Shown: positions 35,591 to 43,047 of the stretch, piece after piece
Layout: each line of letters opens with the position of its first letter
Numbering within the stretch: position 1 is the first letter of the stretch
Assembly (NCBI GenBank): GCA_964530225.1
Contig: CAZHBA010000057.1
Span: forward strand, 1-64,000
Origin: CAZHBA01 sp964530225
GTDB taxonomy: Bacteria; Pseudomonadota; Alphaproteobacteria; UBA6615
Direction: 5' to 3'
DNA: 64,000 nt
Position numbers and translations under genes: made by a program
Notes under the pieces: model-generated
Databases searched by the model: none
Seen by the model: only the letters and a program-made list of their open reading frames with translations
What the model was told of the DNA's origin: nothing

Positions 35591-36733
35591 TTACTGCCGC
35601 ATCAACGCGCGGCCAATGATCAACCGCTGGATTTCCGATGTGCCTTCGTAGATGCGGGTAATTCTGGCATCACGATAGAACCGGCCAACGGGATTGCCGC
35701 TAATATAGCCGGCACCCCCCTGGAGTTGCATCGCGTTGTCGGCGACCACCGCCAGACACTCCGAGGCATAGAGCTTGGCCATCGAGACCGTTTCCGGCGT
35801 GGCCCCGCCGTTATCGCAATCGATGGCGGCCTTGTAGGTGAGCCAGCGAGCAGCCTCGGTGCACGTCGCCATGTCGGCCAGCATGAACCGTATGGCTTGG
35901 AAATCTCCGATCGGCTTGCCAAACTGCTTGCGGTCCCGCGCCCAATCAGTCGATATTTCGAGTAGCCGCTCGCAGGCGCCAACGCAGCGGGCGGCGACCA
36001 GCGGGCGCGCATTGTTGAGAATTTGCATGGCCGCGATCCAGCCATCGCCTTCCGCGCCGAGCAGGTTTTCCTCCGGAACCTCGCAGTCCTCAAACACCAG
36101 CTCGGCGATGGGATGACCCTTCGCCCCCATGGTCTCGTAGATCTCGCCAATCCGGAATCCGGGGAAATCCGGCTCTACCAAGAAGACGCCGAACTGTTTG
36201 TCGGCCTCGCCGGAGTTGGTGCGCGCGATCACCGTGATAAGACCCGCCTTCGAGCCGCCACTAATGTAGCATTTCACACCGTTCAGGTAGTACCGGTTAC
36301 CCTTCTTACGTGCGTTTGTCCTCATCCCCCCAACATCGGAACCGGCTTCGTGCTCGGTGATGGCACAGGCCGCCGTGAGCTCCCCGGTCGCCATCCGCGG
36401 CAGGTAGCGCTCCTTCTGGCTCTCCGTCCCCAGTTCGACGATACCCTCTGAGCCAATCCCGGTATGGGACGCGATCGCGCCGGCAAAACCGAAACCGCTG
36501 CGTCCGATCATCTGATGAACGAGCGTGCGAGAAAGCCGGCTAAGACCGCTGCCGCCATAGGCTTCCGGAATGCTCATCCCGAAAAGACCGAGGGCTCCCG
36601 CCTCTGATAGGATTTCCGGCGGAATGGCATTGGTTTCCTCAATCTCATTTATCCGTGGCTCGACGCGCTCGTCGATGAACGATCGTACCGATTCCATAAG
36701 GTCTTTCTGTTCTGTAGAGATTTGAAAATCCAT
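35591..36733 (-). CDS. Acyl-CoA dehydrogenase
   Basis: A 380-residue FAD enzyme that introduces the alpha-beta double bond in acyl-CoA. It has the ACAD signature CAITEHEAGSDVGGMRT and YYLNGVKCYISGGSKAGLI, the C-terminal LQGGAGYISGNPVGRFYRDA, and the catalytic-Glu segment IYEGTSEIQRLIIGRAL. It therefore looks fully competent, in contrast with the second ACAD of this operon. It starts 3 bases after the CaiB-like gene, so it is co-translated with it. Confidence 0.94.
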   Translation of the reverse strand: MDFQISTEQKDLMESVRSFIDERVEPRINEIEETNAIPPEILSEAGALGLFGMSIPEAYGGSGLSRLSRTLVHQMIGRSGFGFAGAIASHTGIGSEGIVELGTESQKERYLPRMATGELTAACAITEHEAGSDVGGMRTNARKKGNRYYLNGVKCYISGGSKAGLITVIARTNSGEADKQFGVFLVEPDFPGFRIGEIYETMGAKGHPIAELVFEDCEVPEENLLGAEGDGWIAAMQILNNARPLVAARCVGACERLLEISTDWARDRKQFGKPIGDFQAIRFMLADMATCTEAARWLTYKAAIDCDNGGATPETVSMAKLYASECLAVVADNAMQLQGGAGYISGNPVGRFYRDARITRIYEGTSEIQRLIIGRALMRQ

Positions 36734-36736
36734 GGG

Positions 36737-37918
36737 TCACACGCCTTCAGCGATTGAACAGCCGAGCTCCTGCATTATTTCTTCCCTGTGCTCGTCCAAT
36801 CCGGGCACACTCAACAGACCCTTGGTACCCGATCCTTGGATCTTGATCGGCACCCCCCATGTCGGCACCTCGCGGCCGCCGGCAAGCCGTGCCGTCTGGA
36901 TCATGTCGCGCGCCACGACCTGTTCATCGCTGATGACGTCGCCCATCGGGCGCACGTGACTTAACGGAACGCCTGCGTCGAGGCAGAGGCTTTGCCATTC
37001 CTTGGCGTCGCGTGTTGCAAGATAGTCCTGCAGCAGCGGCCGCAAATCGTCGCGATTTGCGACGCGGTCCGGATTGGACGCAAACCTGGGGTCGTCGGCC
37101 AGATGGTCCGCCCCCAGAACGTCGCAAAACCGCTGCCACTGGAATTCGTTGCAGACCTGAACTAGGCAATCTTCCCCGTCGCGGCAAACGAAGGCGCCCA
37201 TCGGGTACATACCCATAGTTTCGCTGCCCTGTCGTGCCGGTACGGGCAGGTCCGCCAGCGCGCCCTGGAGATAGGCGTGCATGAACCCGAGTGCGGACTC
37301 CATTAGGGAGACTTCGAGCAGAACGCCTTGCCCGGTTTTCGCGGCAGTATAAACACCCGATACGATGGCGCTGAAGGCAAGATAGGCTGTCGCGATATCG
37401 ATCGACGAGCCGCCGCTACGTACCGGCCCGCCGTCACGCTCTCCCGTAACGCCCATAATTCCGGTGTAGGCCTGCATCATGGAATCGTAGGCGGGCGCAG
37501 CGGCGCGCGGGCCTTTGCGGCCATATCCGGTCACGGAAACCCAGACGAGTTTGGGATGTGTGGTTTTGAGATCGTTCCAGTCGAGCCCCATTTTCGTCAG
37601 CGACCCGGGGCGATAGTTTTCGACGACGACGTCGGCCGTCGACAGCAGCTTTAAAAAGATGTCCTTGTCGCCCGGCGATTTCAAATCGAGCGATATGCTT
37701 CGTTTGCCGCGATTGCAGCTGACGAAGTAGACGCTTTCGCCATCGATGAAGGGCGGCCAGCAGCGCATTTCGTCGCCACCCGGTTGCTCGATCTTGATGA
37801 CATCCGCACCCATCTCAGCAGCCAGCATCGTCGACACCGGTCCGGCGATATTCCGGGTGAGGTCGACGATCCTGATGCCGTCGAGAAGGGGAGGAATTGG
37901 TTGCGGCGATGCCGTCAT
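36737..37918 (-). CDS. CaiB/BaiF (class III) CoA-transferase
   Basis: A 393-residue family III CoA-transferase that activates a carboxylate by transferring CoA from another acyl-CoA. GIRIVDLTRNIAGPVSTMLA and GADVIKIEQPGGDEMR form the N-terminal domain; the catalytic Asp is expected in the AYDSMMQAYTGIMGVTG region, where the family has D169 of Frc-like enzymes. It is the first gene of a four-gene operon with two acyl-CoA dehydrogenases and a crotonase. The set resembles carnitine-type or other short-chain acid catabolism, but no piece is close enough to name the substrate. Confidence 0.92.
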   Translation of the reverse strand: MTASPQPIPPLLDGIRIVDLTRNIAGPVSTMLAAEMGADVIKIEQPGGDEMRCWPPFIDGESVYFVSCNRGKRSISLDLKSPGDKDIFLKLLSTADVVVENYRPGSLTKMGLDWNDLKTTHPKLVWVSVTGYGRKGPRAAAPAYDSMMQAYTGIMGVTGERDGGPVRSGGSSIDIATAYLAFSAIVSGVYTAAKTGQGVLLEVSLMESALGFMHAYLQGALADLPVPARQGSETMGMYPMGAFVCRDGEDCLVQVCNEFQWQRFCDVLGADHLADDPRFASNPDRVANRDDLRPLLQDYLATRDAKEWQSLCLDAGVPLSHVRPMGDVISDEQVVARDMIQTARLAGGREVPTWGVPIKIQGSGTKGLLSVPGLDEHREEIMQELGCSIAEGV

Positions 37919-38230
37919 TGACCCAGTTCTCCGCCGTTGGTGAAGGAGAGCATTACGGAGTGGAGCATTTTGGATCCAAATTCATCACAGTACTCGCGTT
38001 TTGACAGCCGCTATTTTTATTGCCCCAATCTACCGAACAACACACACGGCCATTGGGGTGCTAGCAATAACTATTTAAGCCTTCCGGGTACCGGGTGCCA
38101 CTGACATAGCTCAAGCGAGCGTCGCTCGTTCAGCGCGCTAAGTCTTTGGATAATAGTAGGAGCGGCAAGGACCGTACAATTGCGCAAAATAAAGAGACCA
38201 ATCCCGCCAGGCACAGGTATACAGGGGGAA
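37919..38230. other. Intergenic region without a recognised gene
   Basis: 312 bases between the CaiB-like gene and tRNA-Val. It would contain the CaiB-operon promoter on the minus strand and the 3' trailer of the tRNA. A compact palindrome AGCGAGCGTCGCTCGT lies near 38112. No poly-T follows it. No conserved coding signal is seen. Confidence 0.5.
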
Positions 38231-38305
38231 ATGGTGGGCGCGGTAGGGTTTGAACCTACGACCCCCTCGATGTCACCGAAGTGCTCTTCCGCTGAGCTAC
38301 GCGCC
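38231..38305 (-). tRNA. tRNA-Val (anticodon GAC)
   Basis: Cloverleaf read on the minus strand. The acceptor stem is GGGCGCG/CGCGCCC with discriminator A and encoded CCA. The D arm is GCTC..GAGC. The anticodon stem is CTTCG/CGAGG with loop GTGACAT (anticodon GAC). The T arm is GTAGG-TTCAAAC-CCTAC. All stems pair and the length of 75 bases is normal. Confidence 0.97.
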
Positions 38306-38419
38306 CCACCGTCGCGGGCTAGTTGCCGGTAATGAGCACCGCAACGCCCGTCGCGCATCTTACAACGCCCTTGGTTTGAGAGCAAGTCTGCGCCATAGCG
38401 CAGCGAGGCTAGCGGATGC

Positions 38420-38599
38420 CAGGAACCGACAGAGAGGATGTGGTCGACATTGTCGACCAGTTCGCGCAGATGAAACGGATTCGACAGAATCTTGGTCGCG
38501 CCCATTTTCTCGCGCGCGTTCATGGCCACTGCTCTCCAGCGCCCGCGCCAGAAACTCCCGCACTGATGTATCGTTCTCAGCTAGCAGAATGCGCGTCAT
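38420..38599 (-). pseudogene. cpdR: Collapsed cpdR response-regulator gene
   Basis: The N-terminus MTRILLAENDTSVREFLARA, then LESSGH, matches CpdR, the single-domain response regulator that primes ClpXP for CtrA degradation. It then joins out of frame to MNAREKMGATKILSNPFHLR and ELVDNVDHILS, the C-terminal end of CpdR (..KPF.L..IVD.V...L). About 60 central codons, including the phospho-accepting Asp region, are missing. N-formylglutamate amidohydrolase upstream is a neighbour I recall for cpdR in related genomes, supporting the identity. Confidence 0.75.
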
Positions 38600-38837
38600 G
38601 GCGTAGCAATCCCCTTAACATTTTCTTAACCATGGCGGCCGCTCGTGTCCTCACTACAATATAATATTCATACGCTAATCGGCAGTCCTTGCGAAATTAC
38701 GAAGCCAGAAACAAAGTTGCCAATAATCATACATAAATACCTTTAATCCCAGGACCAGCGCATAGTAAAGATTGTACTGCCTTTCGGCGTACGGCCGGGG
38801 ATGACACAGCACGCAGTTTTGGTTAATCAGTAGGGTT

Positions 38838-39722
38838 ATGGATCAGGAAACCCGCATCGATGCAGATCAAGCGATCGAGATTCTGGCACCGGCGAGACAA
38901 ACGGCGCCGGTGGTTTTTTCGTCTCCCCATAGCGGACGTCAATATTCGGAAGATTTCCTGGCCACGACATGCCTCGACGAGCAGGCGATCCGGCGATCGG
39001 AAGACAGTTTCGTCGACGAAATTTTTGCCCGGGCACCCCTTTATGGCGCCCAACTGCTGAAAGCCCTGTTTCCGCGTGCTTTCGTCGACCCCAATCGCGA
39101 GCCCTACGAGCTCGATCCAACGATGTTCGAGGAGCCGCTACCCGGCTTCATCAACAAGCGCTCACCACGGGTCGCCGCGGGTCTAGGAACGATCGCGCGG
39201 GTCGTCGCGAGCGGCGCCGAAATTTACACCGGCAAATTGAACTTCACCGAAGCCCGCGAACGAATCGACCGCTATTACCGTCCTTATCACGAGGCGCTGG
39301 AAGACCTCGTTGGAACCACCCAGCGCATTTTTAATCACTGTATCCTGATCGATTGCCATTCCATGCCATCGGTCGGCGGACCGATGGAAAACGATGCCGG
39401 CCGCCAGCGGCAGGTGGATTTCGTGCTTGGCGACGCCCACGGGCGCAGCTGTTCACGCGCGCTCACCGTAATGGTCGAGGAAACCTTGCGCGGCATGGGC
39501 TACACCGTGGTGCGCAATGCGCCCTATTCGGGCGGTTTCATCACCCGCAACTACGGCCGCCCGGCCAAGGGTGTGCACGCCCTGCAAATCGAGATCAATC
39601 GCGGACTCTACATGCACGAGCCCAGCTATAGCCGCGCGCCCGAAATGGCGAGGATTGTCGAGGACATGTCCCGGTTAACCGAACGCTTCCTGGGCCTCGA
39701 GCCGCAGGCGCTCGCCGCATAA
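38838..39722 (+). CDS. N-formylglutamate amidohydrolase family protein
   Basis: A zinc-type amidohydrolase of 294 residues. Family motifs are FSSPHSGRQYSEDF (N-terminal metal site), SEDSFVDEIFARAP, FVDPNREPYELDP, LIDCHSMPSVGG and NAPYSGGFITRNYGRP, with HALQIEINRGLYM near the end. In histidine degradation it cleaves N-formylglutamate, but many alphaproteobacterial members outside hut operons have no proven substrate. It is divergent from the dead cpdR. Confidence 0.92.
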   Translation: MDQETRIDADQAIEILAPARQTAPVVFSSPHSGRQYSEDFLATTCLDEQAIRRSEDSFVDEIFARAPLYGAQLLKALFPRAFVDPNREPYELDPTMFEEPLPGFINKRSPRVAAGLGTIARVVASGAEIYTGKLNFTEARERIDRYYRPYHEALEDLVGTTQRIFNHCILIDCHSMPSVGGPMENDAGRQRQVDFVLGDAHGRSCSRALTVMVEETLRGMGYTVVRNAPYSGGFITRNYGRPAKGVHALQIEINRGLYMHEPSYSRAPEMARIVEDMSRLTERFLGLEPQALAA

Positions 39723-39745
39723 CCACCACCAACCAGCTGAACGCC

Positions 39746-40279
39746 TTGCCCGGCGACAACGTATCAATCCGCGATGCAACCGAAGGCGACCCAGCGTGGA
39801 TTCAAGCGATCTACGCTCATTATGTGAACCACGGGCTGGCGTCGTTCGGAGAAATGCCACCCAATATCGCCAAAATTTCTCGTCGGCGCGATACGGCATG
39901 TGACCACGATCTGTCCTATCTGGTGGCCGAAAAGGACGGCACGGTGCAAGGTTTTGCCTATGCCAGTCTGTTCCGTGGCCGACCGGCGTATCGCTACACG
40001 ATTGAGGATTCGGTCTATATTGCACCCGACGCGCTGGGCGCCAGTGTCGGATCAGCCCCGTTGTCGACCCCGATCGAGCAATGTGCAGAGCGCGGTTTCC
40101 GGCAGATGATAGTGGTGATCGGCGATAGCGCCAACCAAGCCTCGATCGGTTTGCATGCCAAGCACGGTTTCGTCAAAGCAGGTTTGACGCCGTCTGTCGG
40201 CTTTAAGTTCAGCCACTGGGTCGACAGCTTCAGCACGCAACAGCCCCTGGGCCTGGGCGATACTACCCCGCCCGAGTAG
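39746..40279 (+). CDS. GNAT N-acetyltransferase, phosphinothricin-acetyltransferase-like
   Basis: A 177-residue protein beginning at TTG 39746. It has the PAT/Bar family pattern: SIRDATEGDPAWIQAIYAHY, the AYRYTIEDSVYIAPDALG strand, RQMIVVIGDSANQASIGLHA and KHGFVKAGLTPSVGFKF. The acetyl-CoA motif A, normally G-x-G-x-G-(R/S)-x-LL, is degraded to GASVGSAPLSTPIEQ with two prolines, so cofactor binding is doubtful. It may be an early-stage pseudogene or a repurposed fold. It starts 23 bases after the amidohydrolase. Confidence 0.75.
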   Translation: MPGDNVSIRDATEGDPAWIQAIYAHYVNHGLASFGEMPPNIAKISRRRDTACDHDLSYLVAEKDGTVQGFAYASLFRGRPAYRYTIEDSVYIAPDALGASVGSAPLSTPIEQCAERGFRQMIVVIGDSANQASIGLHAKHGFVKAGLTPSVGFKFSHWVDSFSTQQPLGLGDTTPPE

Positions 40280-40354
40280 GGCTCGTTCCATTTGGCTGGA
40301 GTTAGCCGGCGTAATGCACATTAGGGCCAACAGGTCGCGGTAACGCCTAAAAAG

Positions 40355-40385
40355 CAAAAAAAGGCCGTGGTTGAAACCACGGCCC
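40355..40385 (-). terminator. Strong rho-independent terminator (minus strand)
   Basis: A 10-bp stem GGCCGTGGTT/AACCACGGCC (40363-40372 with 40375-40384), which on the minus strand is followed by seven T (40362-40356). The nearest minus-strand protein gene ends 600 bases away, so it most likely ends the small RNA described next. Confidence 0.88.
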
Positions 40386-40440
40386 AAGTAAAGGGGAGGA
40401 AACGCTAAATATGCGGTTCCAGCGCAAGGCGGATACCGCA
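40356..40440 (-). ncRNA. Candidate terminator-ended small RNA with UCCUCCCC motif
   Basis: On the minus strand, a hairpin GCGG-TAT-CCGC at the 5' side and a CGCT/AGCG stem are followed by unpaired TTTCCTCCCCTTTACTTGGG and the terminator hairpin. A promoter-like TTGAAA-(17)-TATCTG lies just upstream on that strand (near 40485-40455). The plan, with an anti-SD CCUCC run directly before a GGCC-rich terminator, is the same as in the candidate at 11640-11808. No protein is encoded. Confidence 0.5.
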
Positions 40441-40637
40441 ACACAACAGATACTTCGCACTTGCAGCATTTTCAAGGCCTCGTATAACTTTCTGAAAATA
40501 AGCATTAGTTGGTTATATCCGTGGCCATAAGCGAAATATTATTACGAAGTGATATTGCGTTGCACAATATTCGATAGTCTGTTGGTTTAGATAGCCGAAA
40601 CCGCGCCATCTAGCATAGGATTTGCTCCCTTTTACCC

Positions 40638-40939
40638 ATGCGTAGAATCTCACATTATGGGCTCTGACCGCGCTGACGCTGGCGATTTATCTATCGGTAT
40701 CGGCCGCTAACGCGATAACACCTCTGCCTTTCGCAAAATTCCGCCGAATTTGCCAACGTGCAACGCGGGATGCCGAAGCCAGCAGCACCCTGCCCAAGGA
40801 CCTGTTGACCGCAATTTCGCTGGCAAGAACCGTGTTGATCTGGCCTGTCGGGCCGGGATTATCGGACGCGGTTGCCACCAATAGTGGGCTCTTTCAATCT
40901 GAAAACGACCCAAGCTACAACATGCGCGAGGGGCCCTAA
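40638..40939 (+). pseudogene. Frameshifted remnant of a lytic transglycosylase (SLT) protein
   Basis: ATG 40638 gives MRRISHYG, then a one-base shift continues a signal peptide ALTALTLAIYLSVSAANA, followed by ICQRATRDAEASSTLPKDLL and TAISLAR. This follows the SLT pattern C..A...AE....IP..LL.AI.L.ESGR in secreted transglycosylases, but the catalytic ES and most of the domain are lost (LARTVLIWPVGPG) and a stop comes at 40939. Confidence 0.6.
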
Positions 40940-40979
40940 GCCACCAAATCGTCCGTGGGCGGTCAAATGGCAGGCGCTA

Positions 40980-41960
40980 TTAGCCCCATAAAGTGGCGGA
41001 TGGCGGGGAAACAAGGCTTTCGCGCACTTCCAGAGGAAATTCCCGGTCTATAGACAGTAGCAAAGGGCCGTCCAAATCGACGATTTTGGCACCTTGAGCC
41101 ACTAGGTGAGCCGGCGCCATCGCCAGACTGGTGCCCACCATACACCCCACCATAATGTCGAGATTCGCCGCCCGCGCCGCCGCCGCAACTGCCAAAGCCT
41201 CGGTAAGTCCACCGGCCTTGTCGAGCTTGATATTGACCATGTCGTAGCGGTCGGCCAACGCGGCTACGCTAGTACTGTCGTGGCATGATTCGTCGGCACA
41301 AATCGGCACCGGATGGTCGAGGGTAACCAAGGCAGCATCGTCGCCAGCCGGAAAAGGTTGTTCGATCATCTCCACGCCGAGGCCCGCCAGTTCCACTGCC
41401 AACGCACCAAAGTCTTCCGGCGCCCAAGCCTCGTTAGCGTCAACGATGAGCCGGGCATCCGGCGCACCCTCGCGCACGGCGCACACCCGGTCGAGGTCAC
41501 CGGCGCCGGTCAGTTTCAATTTAAGCAAAGGCCGCGTCGCGTTTTCACGGGCCACCACGGCCATTGCCTCCGGCGTGCCGACGCTCAGCGTGTAGGCAGT
41601 CTCGACCAGCCCGGGTTTCGTAAGTCTTGCCAAGGCCCACACCGGCTTACCGGTTTGCTTGGCTTGCAAATCCCAAAATGCGCAGTCGATGGCGTTACGT
41701 GCCGCGCCCGGCGGCATCACCGTTTGCAGGCTCTCGCGGTCGAGCCCTCCGGAAATGTCTGTCGCCATCACGGCAATCGCATCGGCAACTCCTTCCGGCG
41801 TTTCGCCGTAGCGGATATTGGGTCCGCATTCACCACGGCCTTTATGGTCGCCGTCATTAAGTTCGGCTACGACCACTACGGTCTCGGTCTTGCTGCCGCG
41901 CGAGATCGTGAAATGCTGGCGCAGCGGAAAGGTTTCGACCCGCGCTTCGAGGGTCACCAT
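40980..41960 (-). CDS. dgcA: N-acetyl-D-glutamate racemase (dipeptide-epimerase-like enolase)
   Basis: An enolase-superfamily protein of 326 residues. The acid/base KxK motif is in LLKLKLTGAG; metal ligands are in IVDANEAWAP, MIEQPFPAG and CADESCH; the second base Lys is in MVNIKLDKAGG. Alone it would be called an L-Ala-D/L-Glu epimerase. The partner DUF1611 gene 10 bases upstream identifies the DgcN-DgcA pair, which in marine bacteria acetylates D-glutamate and converts it to N-acetyl-L-glutamate. Confidence 0.88.
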   Translation of the reverse strand: MVTLEARVETFPLRQHFTISRGSKTETVVVVAELNDGDHKGRGECGPNIRYGETPEGVADAIAVMATDISGGLDRESLQTVMPPGAARNAIDCAFWDLQAKQTGKPVWALARLTKPGLVETAYTLSVGTPEAMAVVARENATRPLLKLKLTGAGDLDRVCAVREGAPDARLIVDANEAWAPEDFGALAVELAGLGVEMIEQPFPAGDDAALVTLDHPVPICADESCHDSTSVAALADRYDMVNIKLDKAGGLTEALAVAAAARAANLDIMVGCMVGTSLAMAPAHLVAQGAKIVDLDGPLLLSIDREFPLEVRESLVSPPSATLWG

Positions 41961-41970
41961 GGCGGAGCCG

Positions 41971-42972
41971 TTAATCCAGTTTCGCGACGAGCGCGGCGAC
42001 GCCGTCGATCACCGGGTCAACCGCAGGCAAGCCCGTCCGCGCTGCTATATTGGCCAGGCAACTCCGGCGCTCATCTTCACTGGCCAGGCCCGAGGTATTC
42101 ACCGCAACGCCGATACATACCGCGTCGGGATTGGTTAGCCGCGCGGCGCCGATATGCCCGTCTATGCAGGTCTGGATGTCAGGCAGCGGTTGATGGGGTA
42201 ATCCGCGCATGTGTGTGCGTGTCGGCTCGTGGCAAACCACCAGCACGTCCGGCTGCGCGCCATGCACCAGCCCCATGGTGACGCCGGCATATGAGGGATG
42301 AAACAACGAGCCCTGGCCCTCGACCAGATCCCAGTGATCGGCGTCGCTGGCCGGTGTCAGCCATTCGGTGGCACCAGAGATAAAATCCGATACTACCGCG
42401 TCCACCGATACGCCTTCACCGGCAATGAAAATTCCGGTCTGGCCAGTGGCGCGAAAATCGGCCTTCACATTGCGCAACTGCAATTCGTGACCGATAGCCA
42501 ACGCGGCATACATTTTACCGACCGAACAATCGGTGCCAACGGTGAGTAGACGCTTGCCCGAGCGTCGCGCACCGGAACCGACGCTGAACGTCTGCGTCGG
42601 GTGGCGCACATCGAACAATTGGCGGTTATTGGCTACCACAGCATCGGCGACGGTCTCGATATCGGCGACCTTCTGATGCAGCCCGGCAGCAATATCCATG
42701 CCAGCCTCCAGCGCATCCACCATCGTCGGCACCCAGGATTCGGGGATCACACCGCCACGATTGGCCACCCCAATTACCATCGTGCGGCACCCGACGGCAA
42801 CGGCCTCGGCAATGGTCATATCCGGCAGACTCAGATCGGCGCGACAGCCCGGTAACCGAAACTGTCCGAGGCACCAATCACGCCGCCAATGGACGATCCC
42901 GCTCGCAGTTTTTGCCGCCAGTTGGTCCGGCGCATCACCGAGAAACATCAGATAGGGGTATTCTATTTTCAT
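41971..42972 (-). CDS. dgcN: D-glutamate N-acetyltransferase DgcN (DUF1611)
   Basis: A 333-residue DUF1611 protein. The P-loop-like motif is TVGTDCSVGKMYAALAI; other family segments are ANRGGVIPESWVPTMVDALE, GQTGIFIAGEGVSVDAVVSD and WDLVEGQGSLFHPSYAGVT. DgcN acetylates D-glutamate using acetyl-CoA, and DgcA then racemises the product. Starting at 42972, it is divergent from a gamma-glutamyltransferase gene that could release glutamate from gamma-glutamyl compounds. Confidence 0.88.
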   Translation of the reverse strand: MKIEYPYLMFLGDAPDQLAAKTASGIVHWRRDWCLGQFRLPGCRADLSLPDMTIAEAVAVGCRTMVIGVANRGGVIPESWVPTMVDALEAGMDIAAGLHQKVADIETVADAVVANNRQLFDVRHPTQTFSVGSGARRSGKRLLTVGTDCSVGKMYAALAIGHELQLRNVKADFRATGQTGIFIAGEGVSVDAVVSDFISGATEWLTPASDADHWDLVEGQGSLFHPSYAGVTMGLVHGAQPDVLVVCHEPTRTHMRGLPHQPLPDIQTCIDGHIGAARLTNPDAVCIGVAVNTSGLASEDERRSCLANIAARTGLPAVDPVIDGVAALVAKLD

Positions 42973-43047
42973 CGGTCTCCCGTTGCCGCAAGCCCTGTAC
43001 GGAGGCTAAGTTCGCTCCAGCAATCCGGCCCCCTCGAAAGGCAAGTT

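Noticed and set aside
41313..42281. Plus-strand frame across dgcA and dgcN
   Set aside because: Crosses two real minus-strand genes and has an unnatural residue composition.
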